Positions 46,642 to 54,283 of a stretch of DNA of 64,000 bases are shown here, piece after piece; position 1 is the first letter of the stretch, and every line of letters starts with the position of its first letter. Below the pieces are notes generated by a model that made no database searches, was not told the DNA's origin, and saw nothing but the letters and a program-made list of their open reading frames with translations. The translations under genes and the position numbers were made by a program. Source of the DNA: Marinicella litoralis (GTDB lineage: Bacteria; Pseudomonadota; Gammaproteobacteria; Xanthomonadales; Marinicellaceae); the NCBI RefSeq assembly GCF_002591915.1, contig NZ_NIHB01000007.1, forward strand, positions 6,076 to 70,075, read 5' to 3'.

Positions 46642-47424
46642 TTAACACGACTCATTAATCGACAACAACTCATTTATTTTTTGGTCATTTTTAGATTTTT
46701 CGATTGCTGGCGGAATCACCAATGTTGTTTTCAACGTCATGTCAGCTTGAGCCAAATCTCTTAAGGAAAGCCAATCCGCTTTGAATCTTTCAATGGGTAA
46801 GACTGCGCATTCATACAGTGCCACTTGGTGATCTGCCGGATAAAAGTCTAACAACATGTTCACCAATAATTGTTTGGCTTTTTCACTGGTCTCAAAAACC
46901 TTCAAACTGCGGTCACCGGCAATCCCTATTTGCCAAAGAATCAAGTAAGCACTTGGATCAAACTTGGTTTGATTGAACATGAAGTTATTCGCTTCAAAAT
47001 GAGCACATCCGAAGGTCCCAGGATCAATTCCCAAATCAGCATACAAACAATCCTCTGCAGATACCCCTGGTTCCATATGGGCCCTAAAACCTTCTGCCCG
47101 AGCCATCTTGATGGTTTCATGCGGGGTTAATGCAAACACCCCAGGGTGTCCGTAAAAAGCGCCCACCACCTTTTTACCTGCACGCACTTGACTCATGATG
47201 GCTTCATTCATTTCTGCATAGGTTTGCTTGCGTGATTTTCCCTCTGCATACAATGACTGTAGGCTGGTGACATTGTCATTCATGGTAGCCACCCATTCTT
47301 CGACCAATTGATTGGAAGCAGCAACGAACACAACGTCGGCTTGTTCTATAAAATGCCTTGATAAGGGTGTGATGTGCGAACCCAAAGTCATACCCAAGCC
47401 CACATTGACTAAACTGCCTTTCAT
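46642..47424 (-). CDS. Borosin-type alpha-N-methyltransferase (tetrapyrrole methylase fold), stand-alone
   Basis: The 260-aa SAM enzyme has a TP-methylase start (GSLVNVGLGMTLG) and close matches to borosin methyltransferases such as fungal OphMA and bacterial SonM: GKSRKQTYAEM, VVGAFYGHPGVF, PGVSAEDCLYADLGIDPGTF, FEANNFM and LILWQIGIAGD. The OphMA catalytic residues Tyr66, Arg72, Tyr76 and Tyr98 (as I recall) correspond to Tyr59, Arg65, Tyr69 and Tyr91 here, with identical spacing. It stops at 260 residues, so no precursor is fused and the type is split. Borosin enzymes N-methylate the peptide backbone. It overlaps GNAT2 (TAATG). The neighbouring peptides are the obvious substrates (inference). 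Confidence 0.88.
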   Translation of the reverse strand: MKGSLVNVGLGMTLGSHITPLSRHFIEQADVVFVAASNQLVEEWVATMNDNVTSLQSLYAEGKSRKQTYAEMNEAIMSQVRAGKKVVGAFYGHPGVFALTPHETIKMARAEGFRAHMEPGVSAEDCLYADLGIDPGTFGCAHFEANNFMFNQTKFDPSAYLILWQIGIAGDRSLKVFETSEKAKQLLVNMLLDFYPADHQVALYECAVLPIERFKADWLSLRDLAQADMTLKTTLVIPPAIEKSKNDQKINELLSINESC

Positions 47425-47924
47425 TATTTAAGTAACTCCATATTAAAATCCCACCGGATGAGGTTAAGATGTTTGGTTAATTTAGATGTGTTCTCAACAG
47501 GCACAAAACCCATCTTTTTATAACTGGTGTTGGCAGCAACATTGTCACCGCTGATATAAACCGTACACACTTTAACCGGAAAAATATTTTTTACCAAATG
47601 CAGGGCTTCCATTTGCGCCCAACGACAAACACCTTGGTTTTGAAAAGTGGGCAAAATAATCATGCCTGATTCAATGTGACATGACTCAGCTTTCCAATGC
47701 ATACTTAACAACCCCACCCTTTGCTTGCCATCGGCCGTCATAATCACTTGATAGATTGCTTTGTTTTTATCTGCTTCCGCCCTCATTTTACCACCCAGGC
47801 CATTTGCTTGGTGGTCGGTTAAAACGGCGCCAATGTGACGCATAATGACAGGGTTTTGGTACAAAACGATGACGAAAGTGTCATCAGTTTCTGACAGCGG
47901 TTTTAATTTAAAAGTCATGGTCAT
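47424..47924 (-). CDS. GNAT family N-acetyltransferase (GNAT2)
   Basis: The 166-aa acetyltransferase has FKLKPLSETDDTFVIVLYQN, RHIGAVLTDHQAN, the acetyl-CoA loop region ILPTFQNQGVCRWAQ and the NVAANTSYKKMGF motif at the end of the fold. The start chosen is the ATG at 47924 with AGGA upstream; a GTG at 47984 would add 20 residues of non-family sequence. Paralogue of GNAT1. It is the first gene of the candidate RiPP operon and its stop overlaps the methyltransferase start. Confidence 0.83.
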   Translation of the reverse strand: MTMTFKLKPLSETDDTFVIVLYQNPVIMRHIGAVLTDHQANGLGGKMRAEADKNKAIYQVIMTADGKQRVGLLSMHWKAESCHIESGMIILPTFQNQGVCRWAQMEALHLVKNIFPVKVCTVYISGDNVAANTSYKKMGFVPVENTSKLTKHLNLIRWDFNMELLK

Positions 47925-47995
47925 ATTATCCTGGTAACTTGTCTCAGCTTTGCCTATCGATATGATACTATAAACCAAAACCACGCAGAAAAACC

Positions 47996-48799
47996 ATGTC
48001 CCAAACCTACCTCATTTTATTGATTATTTTGTTGTTATTAATCTCATGTACTTGGCTGTATATGTGGCACAAAAAACAAAAAAGAAATCAAACTTTCAAG
48101 CTAGAAACACCTGCGCAATGGGTGACTTATATCAAAAACAATGTGGCCATCTACCATTTCCTACCGCAACATTTACAACAAGAGCTTTTGGGGCATGTGA
48201 ATGTGTTCCTTGCAGAAAAATACTTCTCCGGGCATGCAGGTTTAACCGTAACTGATGAAATGCGTGTGACCATAGCAGCCCAAGCCTGTTTGTTGTTATT
48301 GAATCGTAAGCACAATTATTTCACCCATTTAAAAACCATCATGATCTACCCTGCCGGTTTTAAAAATCCCAAACATGAAGGCCCTGGTCATCATTTAGGA
48401 GAGTCCTGGGTTCGCGGCCCTGTGGTGCTGTCTTGGAATGATGTTAAACATGGCGGCATGAATGCCAAGGATGGAACCAATGTGGTGATACATGAATTTG
48501 CCCACCAACTTGATCAAGCCGATGGTGCCGGTGATGGCCGGCCATTGATTGAAGGGGGACAGCTGAGAACGTGGGGTAAAGTTTTAAGTAAAGAATTCAG
48601 CAGTTTAAAAACCAAAGCCAAACTCAGGAAACGTACTTTTTTTGACCATTATGGTGCAACCAATCCCGCTGAATTTTTTGCAGTCATCAGTGAGCATTTC
48701 TTTGAACAGCCCAAAACGTTCAGCCGCAAACACCCTGATTTATACCAAACCCTTAAAAACTACTACAAGCTGGACCCTGTTACTTGGCTGATTACCTGA
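47996..48799 (+). CDS. MtfA-like zinc peptidase (M90 family)
   Basis: The 267-aa protein has an N-terminal membrane segment (about 4-23), then a DUF980/MtfA domain: LTVTDEMRVTIAAQACLLLL, IMIYPAGF, GPVVLSWNDVKHG, the zinc motif NVVIHEFAHQLDQADG and a downstream glutamate in NPAEFFAVISEHFFEQP. In E. coli MtfA is cytoplasmic and linked to Mlc and glucose-PTS control. The membrane anchor here is a difference from E. coli MtfA. It is divergent from the RiPP-like operon with a 71-base gap that must hold both promoters. Confidence 0.9.
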   Translation: MSQTYLILLIILLLLISCTWLYMWHKKQKRNQTFKLETPAQWVTYIKNNVAIYHFLPQHLQQELLGHVNVFLAEKYFSGHAGLTVTDEMRVTIAAQACLLLLNRKHNYFTHLKTIMIYPAGFKNPKHEGPGHHLGESWVRGPVVLSWNDVKHGGMNAKDGTNVVIHEFAHQLDQADGAGDGRPLIEGGQLRTWGKVLSKEFSSLKTKAKLRKRTFFDHYGATNPAEFFAVISEHFFEQPKTFSRKHPDLYQTLKNYYKLDPVTWLIT

Positions 48800-48960
48800 T
48801 TAAATTGATGTCTTATCTACAAGCCTGTCACATAAAATTCATCCAATCAAACGATAATGGCCGTCGAAAGTAGAGCCATTAGCGGAACCTAAGTAACTTT
48901 TTACAGTCTTAACCGTTAATAAGCATAACAATAGATATAAACACATTGGCGGGAATTGAC

Positions 48961-49503
48961 ATGATTAGTTTACAACACAGTTTTTTGACTTCATTTTTAA
49001 AAGCCAGTAGCCTTACGGTGCTGATGATTGGTGGATTACTGGCACAAAGCTATGCCACCACAGCCCTGTTCTCTGACACAGTGATGAAAATGAACATAGA
49101 ATTCAGTTCCACTGAAGACAACAGCGAAAAACCACAAGTGGCTTCGATGACTGTGCACAATGAACAAGAGTCCAGCATTGCCTTTGGTGACCACCAAATT
49201 AACATCAAGACCACATTCATTAAATGGACTGAAGATGCCGTTGAACCAGAACAAATTCTCGCTGAGCTAAAGTTATTAAAGCTTGCTGACAATGGAGACA
49301 TCATCAATATGCACAAACCCACTTTGATGATTGACAAAGATAAATGGGCTGAATTCAGAATAGCGCCCAGTGATGAGATGGAAGGCATCGAATTTAAAAT
49401 GAAATATGAAGATTACAACCACGCTGAAGATGACAATGCGATGAATGATGAACCCGCATGGCTGAATTGGGATTTAAAATCTGCCGAAGCAGAAGTTTGT
49501 TAA
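48961..49503 (+). CDS. Secreted protein of unknown function
   Basis: The 180-aa protein has a long N-terminal signal or anchor (FLKASSLTVLMIGGLLAQSYA, cut probably after YAT). The mature part is acidic, beta-strand rich, with MKMNIEFSSTEDNSEKPQV, a middle INIKTTFIKW and a single cysteine as the last residue. No family is recognised. The ATG at 48961 is preferred over a TTG at 48946. It is flanked by gaps of about 160 and 195 bases, so it is probably monocistronic. Confidence 0.65.
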   Translation: MISLQHSFLTSFLKASSLTVLMIGGLLAQSYATTALFSDTVMKMNIEFSSTEDNSEKPQVASMTVHNEQESSIAFGDHQINIKTTFIKWTEDAVEPEQILAELKLLKLADNGDIINMHKPTLMIDKDKWAEFRIAPSDEMEGIEFKMKYEDYNHAEDDNAMNDEPAWLNWDLKSAEAEVC

Positions 49504-49698
49504 GACATACTCATTAACCCGCCCTGAACATCCAGGCATATATGCACAGCCAATTTCAGCGAATCCCAAGGACGGGTTTGCTGATACCGAATCCAAATCC
49601 CAACTCAGTCATAGTCAAAGATTCATGGACTGAACACATTACCCCCAAAACAACATTAAATGAATGGTTTCAAAGTTAAAGTGCTTGTTGTTGAGTGA

Positions 49699-51084
49699 TT
49701 ACTCACAATCAACTACTTTCCCGCGATTCAATACGCCTTTAGGATCAAACACTTGCTTCACTGCTTGCATCAATTTAATTTCTTCGGCTGATTTTGAATA
49801 AGGCAAAAAGGGTTTTTTAATTAAACCCACGCCATGTTCCGCAGAGATACTGCCTTCAAATGTGGCAATCAAACCATAAACATGTTCATTAACCTTTTCA
49901 CATTGTTGTTTGAATTCAGTGGTTTCCATGTTTTCTGGCTTCAGAATATTTAAATGCAAATTACCATCACCGATGTGTCCAAACCATATGGTTTCAAAAT
50001 CAGGGTATTCAGCTGCCAACACATCTTCAAGTTGTTGCATGAACTCAGGCACCCTTGAGATTTTTACTGAGATGTCATTTTTGTACGGCGTAAAATGAGC
50101 AATCGATTCAGAAATGCCTTCGCGGTATTGCCACAATTGTTGGGCTTGATCGATACTTTGCGCAATGATGCCATCAGTGACCCACCCTGCTTCCATGCCG
50201 GATTCAAACACTTGCATGGCAGCTTCTTCGTCATCATCAAATTCCAACAGCACATAAAAAGGATGGAGGGCTTCAAAAGGGTTTTCAAACCCACGGTGTT
50301 GCATCACCCGATGTAAGGAACGATCTGAAAAGAATTCAAATGAAGACAACAACAATGACTTTCTGGCCAATGCGAAAACCGACATCACCGCTTCCAATGA
50401 GGACAATGCCAATAACATCACAGCTTGGTTTGGAGGCGTCTTGATTAATTTAATTTCTGCCTCAACCACCACACCCAAGATGCCTTCAGAACCAATGAAC
50501 AAATGCCTGAAATCTAAGCCACTGGCATTTTTTACTAACCCATTGTTCAGTTTTAAAATTTCACCGGCACCGGTAACCACAGTTAAACCCAATACATAAT
50601 CTCTGGTTAAACCATAACGCAAGACTCGAATACCACCGGCATTGGTCGCAATATTTCCAGCAATGTGGCTTGACCCAGACGAGGCGAAATCCACGGGATA
50701 AAACAAGCCCTGTTCTGTCGCAAAATGCTGCAATTGTTCTGTGATAACACCCGCACCCACTCGCACTGTTTGGTCTATGGGGTTGAATTCAGTGATTTGA
50801 TTAAACCGCACCATGGAAATAATCCATTCACCCTTGGTCGCCACTGCGCCTGCGCTGTAGCCAGTGCGTCCACCGGAAGGAATGACCACACAATCACATT
50901 GATTGGCCACCTGGATGATTTTTTGCACTTCTTCTACGTCATTGGGGAAAAAGACCACTGACGCATTGCTCTGGTGAAAGCGGGTCCAATCTTGGCCAAA
51001 TTGCACCAAATCATTGGGCTGGGTAGACCAAGCCAAACCGCTCAGTTCTGATTCTAATAAAGAAGACAGTTCATCTGCTTGCAT
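49699..51084 (-). CDS. FAD-binding D-2-hydroxyacid dehydrogenase, probably D-2-hydroxyglutarate dehydrogenase
   Basis: The 461-aa flavoprotein has an FAD_binding_4 domain (VVIPSGGRTGYSAGAVA, VDFASSGSSHIAGNIATNAG, GSEGILGVV) and a FAD-oxidase C-terminal domain (WFGHIGDGNLHLNI, SISAEHGVGLIKKPFLPYS). The family includes GlcD, D-lactate and D-2-hydroxyglutarate dehydrogenases. It is divergent from serA across only 56 bases. In several bacteria a D-2-hydroxyglutarate dehydrogenase pairs with SerA, because SerA can reduce 2-oxoglutarate to D-2-hydroxyglutarate while regenerating NAD. That supports the specific call, which is still inference. Confidence 0.85.
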   Translation of the reverse strand: MQADELSSLLESELSGLAWSTQPNDLVQFGQDWTRFHQSNASVVFFPNDVEEVQKIIQVANQCDCVVIPSGGRTGYSAGAVATKGEWIISMVRFNQITEFNPIDQTVRVGAGVITEQLQHFATEQGLFYPVDFASSGSSHIAGNIATNAGGIRVLRYGLTRDYVLGLTVVTGAGEILKLNNGLVKNASGLDFRHLFIGSEGILGVVVEAEIKLIKTPPNQAVMLLALSSLEAVMSVFALARKSLLLSSFEFFSDRSLHRVMQHRGFENPFEALHPFYVLLEFDDDEEAAMQVFESGMEAGWVTDGIIAQSIDQAQQLWQYREGISESIAHFTPYKNDISVKISRVPEFMQQLEDVLAAEYPDFETIWFGHIGDGNLHLNILKPENMETTEFKQQCEKVNEHVYGLIATFEGSISAEHGVGLIKKPFLPYSKSAEEIKLMQAVKQVFDPKGVLNRGKVVDCE

Positions 51085-51140
51085 ATCTGTTAAAATCCTG
51101 TTTTTAAGTTAAAAACACGTCAATCAAAGGCGCAAAGAAT

Positions 51141-52373
51141 ATGACCAAACTGTCCCTAAGTAAAGAAAAAATCAAGGTTGTTTTGTTAGAAGGTGTTCAT
51201 CCAGATGCTGAAAAATTATTCAGAAAAGATGGTTATGACAACATCCACGTTTACAACAGCACACCCAATGACGATGAATTACAAAACATATTGGCAGATA
51301 CCCACATCCTAGGCATCCGCTCCAGAACCCAACTCAAAGGACAAAATCTGGATACTTGTGAAAAATTAATGGCAGTGGGTACTTTTTGTATCGGTACCAA
51401 TCAAGTGGATCTAGATCAATGCAAATCACAAGGCATTCCCGTATTCAATGCCCCTTTCTCAAACACCCGAAGTGTGGCTGAGTTGGTGATGGCAGAAATT
51501 ATCTTACTGCTTCGCGGTATCCCAGAAAAAAATGCCAAGGCACATCGTGGGCAATGGTTCAAATCAGCTTTGAACTCCAATGAGACCAGAGGCAAAACTT
51601 TAGGCATAGTTGGATTTGGTCACATCGGTTCTCAACTGTGTATCTTGGCCGAAGCCATGGGTATGAAAGTAAAATACTACGACATCGAAAATAAATTACC
51701 CTTAGGCAACAGTGAAGCGGTGGGTTCTTTGGAAGAACTGTTACCCCAAGTTGACGTGTTGTCACTACATGTTCCCGACACCGAGCTCACCCAAGAAATG
51801 ATTGGCGCCAAAGAATTGGCCTTATTACCCAAGGGTTCATTCTTGGTCAATGCGGCTCGCGGACAAATAGTGGTGATCGATGACTTGGTTAAAAGTTTAA
51901 AAATGGGTCATTTAAACGGTGCAGCCATTGATGTTTTTCCCACAGAACCTGCCAGTAACAACGATCCATTTGAATCACCCTTGCTGGCATTTGACAATGT
52001 CATACTGACTCCCCACATTGGCGGCAGCACTCAAGAAGCTCAAGTCAATATCGCCAATGAAGTGGCCGATAAATTAATCAAATATTCCAACAATGGTTCC
52101 ACATCATCTGCGGTTAACTTCCCTGAAGTCTCATTACCAGCCTTGCATGCAGATTTAACTCGGGTGATGCACATCCATGAAAATAAACCAGGCATGTTAG
52201 AACGGATCAATCATGCATTTTCCAGTCAATCCATCAATATCGCTGCAATGTACCTGCAAACTTCTGGAGATGTGGGCTATGTCATCATGGATGTGAATTG
52301 TGAATCTTCTGATTCCATAGTTAAACAACTGAATGACATTGATGGCACCATCAGGGTTCGGGTTTTGCATTAA
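51141..52373 (+). CDS. serA: D-3-phosphoglycerate dehydrogenase
   Basis: The 410-aa length and order match E. coli SerA: substrate-binding domain with LLEGVHPDAEKLF and SRTQLKG, NAD domain with GKTLGIVGFGHIGSQL, catalytic block LVNAARGQIVVIDDLV, DVFPTEP, LTPHIGGSTQEAQ, and a C-terminal ACT domain (HENKPGMLERINHAFSSQSI) for serine feedback. It makes 3-phosphohydroxypyruvate, the first step of serine synthesis, which feeds glycine to the GcvTHP system above. Confidence 0.96.
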   Translation: MTKLSLSKEKIKVVLLEGVHPDAEKLFRKDGYDNIHVYNSTPNDDELQNILADTHILGIRSRTQLKGQNLDTCEKLMAVGTFCIGTNQVDLDQCKSQGIPVFNAPFSNTRSVAELVMAEIILLLRGIPEKNAKAHRGQWFKSALNSNETRGKTLGIVGFGHIGSQLCILAEAMGMKVKYYDIENKLPLGNSEAVGSLEELLPQVDVLSLHVPDTELTQEMIGAKELALLPKGSFLVNAARGQIVVIDDLVKSLKMGHLNGAAIDVFPTEPASNNDPFESPLLAFDNVILTPHIGGSTQEAQVNIANEVADKLIKYSNNGSTSSAVNFPEVSLPALHADLTRVMHIHENKPGMLERINHAFSSQSINIAAMYLQTSGDVGYVIMDVNCESSDSIVKQLNDIDGTIRVRVLH

Positions 52374-52408
52374 TAAAAATTAACCACAGGATAAATTAAG
52401 AGGTTCTT

Positions 52409-54160
52409 ATGAAAAATAGTTTTCACTTCAGCATCATTTTCCTGCTCATCAGCACATCAGCCGTGGCCAACAGAACCAGTAAAAAACTGCATCAAATTTT
52501 AGAGCAAGTGGTTGCAGTTCAAACAGCCCTCAGCCCACAAACGGCCAGTTATTTAGGTGATCAATCCAAAGCCGGTCAATTGGATGATGTGTCGGCAAAA
52601 TTTTACCAGCAACAAAATGCGAAACTTCAGCCATTGTTGGACCAGCTGAATCAATTGAAAGTCAACAAGCTGGATTTTCAAGACCAAATTTCATTACAAA
52701 TGCAAAAATCATTTCTGCAGGAAATAATGGCTGACAACAGATTCAGAACCTACGAAATGCCCATCACTGCTGAAGGCTCTTTTCATGTGCAATTGGCGAC
52801 CATGCATCGGTACGCATCCTTTCAAACTGTGGATGATTACAATAACCACTTGAGTAAAATGAAACAAATACCGCGGGTTATGCAACAACACATGGATAAC
52901 ATGCAAGCGGGACTGTCGCGTGGCTTCAGCCAGCCGAAGGCCATCATTCAACATTACCCTGATTTTGTGCAGACTTACATCAAAGACAAAGCAGAGGAAT
53001 CCAATTTCTATCAACCGTTTTTAAATAAGCCCAAACACATCAGTAGTGAGCAGTTTACTGAATTTCAACAACAGGCAAAAACCATCATCAACAATGCCAT
53101 CAACCCAAGTTACAAAAAATTCAAATCTTTCATGGCTGACACCTACCTACCCAATGCAAAAGATGACATAGGCGCCTACAGTTTTCCCGATGGCAAAGCT
53201 TATTACCAGCAACAAATTAAAGCTTACACAACGCTTGACTTAACCGCAGAGGACATCCACCAAATAGGCAGGAGTGAAGTTAAACGAATCCGCGCTGAAA
53301 TGGAAAACATCATTGCTGAATTAAATTTTGAAGGCAGTTTTGCAGATTTCCTTCTGTTCCTCAGAACCGATCCGCAATTTTATGCCACAACGGCCGAAGA
53401 CTTACTCAAAGCAGCGCGCGACATTGCCAAACGCATGGATGGCAAGTTACCTGAACTGTTTACACGTTTACCTCGTCAGCCATATGCAGTCAACCCAGTA
53501 CCCGCTGGCATTGCGCCCAATTACACCACAGGACGGTATGTCCCAGCACCCTTGGATTCAACTCGACCCGGACAATATTGGGTCAACACCTATGCTTTGG
53601 ACAAAAGACCCTTGTATAACTTAGAAGCTTTGACCTTTCATGAAGCGGTTCCAGGCCATCACTTGCAAGGTGCCTTAACCAAAGAATTGACCGATTTACC
53701 TAAATTCAGACAACATGCTTACATTTCAGCCTTCGGTGAAGGTTGGGGCTTGTACTGTGAAAAGCTGGCCAAAGAAGTGGGGTTTTATCAAGACCCCTAT
53801 GCAGAGTTTGGACGCTTGACCTATGAAATGTGGCGTGCCATGCGTTTGGTGGTCGATACCGGCATGCATGCAATGGGCATGAGCCGAGAGGAAGCGATTA
53901 AACTGATGGAGGATAACACGGCATTATCCAAACACAATGTGCGCACTGAAATTGATCGCTACATTGCATGGCCAGCCCAAGCACTGTCATACAAGCTCGG
54001 TGAAATTAAAATTTGGGACTTGCGCCATCAAGCAGAAGCTGCACTGGGTGCATCATTTGATATACGCACGTTTCATGACACCCTACTAAGTAGCGGCTCA
54101 GTACCATTGGATGTTCTGGAACAAATCGTTGAAAGATACATCATTGACAACAAAGAATAA
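52409..54160 (+). CDS. DUF885 family secreted protein, putative metallopeptidase
   Basis: The 583-aa protein has a signal peptide (HFSIIFLLISTSAVA) and a DUF885 body with the HEAVPGHHLQGAL motif, GEGWGLYCEKLAKEVGFY and the C-terminal NVRTEIDRYIAWPAQALSYK block. The HHLQ version of the motif is the commoner form; the other copy (3260-5014) has HEMQF. The two paralogues probably arose from old duplication and have different substrates. It begins 35 bases after serA and may share that transcript. Confidence 0.87.
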   Translation: MKNSFHFSIIFLLISTSAVANRTSKKLHQILEQVVAVQTALSPQTASYLGDQSKAGQLDDVSAKFYQQQNAKLQPLLDQLNQLKVNKLDFQDQISLQMQKSFLQEIMADNRFRTYEMPITAEGSFHVQLATMHRYASFQTVDDYNNHLSKMKQIPRVMQQHMDNMQAGLSRGFSQPKAIIQHYPDFVQTYIKDKAEESNFYQPFLNKPKHISSEQFTEFQQQAKTIINNAINPSYKKFKSFMADTYLPNAKDDIGAYSFPDGKAYYQQQIKAYTTLDLTAEDIHQIGRSEVKRIRAEMENIIAELNFEGSFADFLLFLRTDPQFYATTAEDLLKAARDIAKRMDGKLPELFTRLPRQPYAVNPVPAGIAPNYTTGRYVPAPLDSTRPGQYWVNTYALDKRPLYNLEALTFHEAVPGHHLQGALTKELTDLPKFRQHAYISAFGEGWGLYCEKLAKEVGFYQDPYAEFGRLTYEMWRAMRLVVDTGMHAMGMSREEAIKLMEDNTALSKHNVRTEIDRYIAWPAQALSYKLGEIKIWDLRHQAEAALGASFDIRTFHDTLLSSGSVPLDVLEQIVERYIIDNKE

Positions 54161-54228
54161 GTAAACAAAATCATGTGTATGTTTTTTAATAAAGATTAAA
54201 CACCAATTTCATACAAAAATTTTACCCA

Positions 54229-54258
54229 CAAAAAAACCGGCTTGTTGATACAAGCCGG
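54229..54258 (-). terminator. Rho-independent terminator of the DUF5666 gene
   Basis: On the minus strand CCGGCTTG-tatcaa-CAAGCCGG is an 8-bp GC-rich stem followed by TTTTTTT. It begins 25 bases after the stop. Confidence 0.85.
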
Positions 54259-54283
54259 CTCTATGTAAATCCCTATAAATGAA

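Noticed and set aside
46642-47424. Cobalamin or siroheme biosynthesis methylase
   Set aside because: The fold is shared, but the GKSRxxTY, FYGHPGVF and PGVSAEDCLxADLxIDP blocks are those of borosin enzymes, and no corrin genes adjoin.
43785-47924. GNAT toxin with small antitoxin
   Set aside because: TacT-type toxins pair with DNA-binding RHH antitoxins. The peptides here have no such fold, end in poly-Asp and are linked to a methyltransferase and GGDEF proteins.
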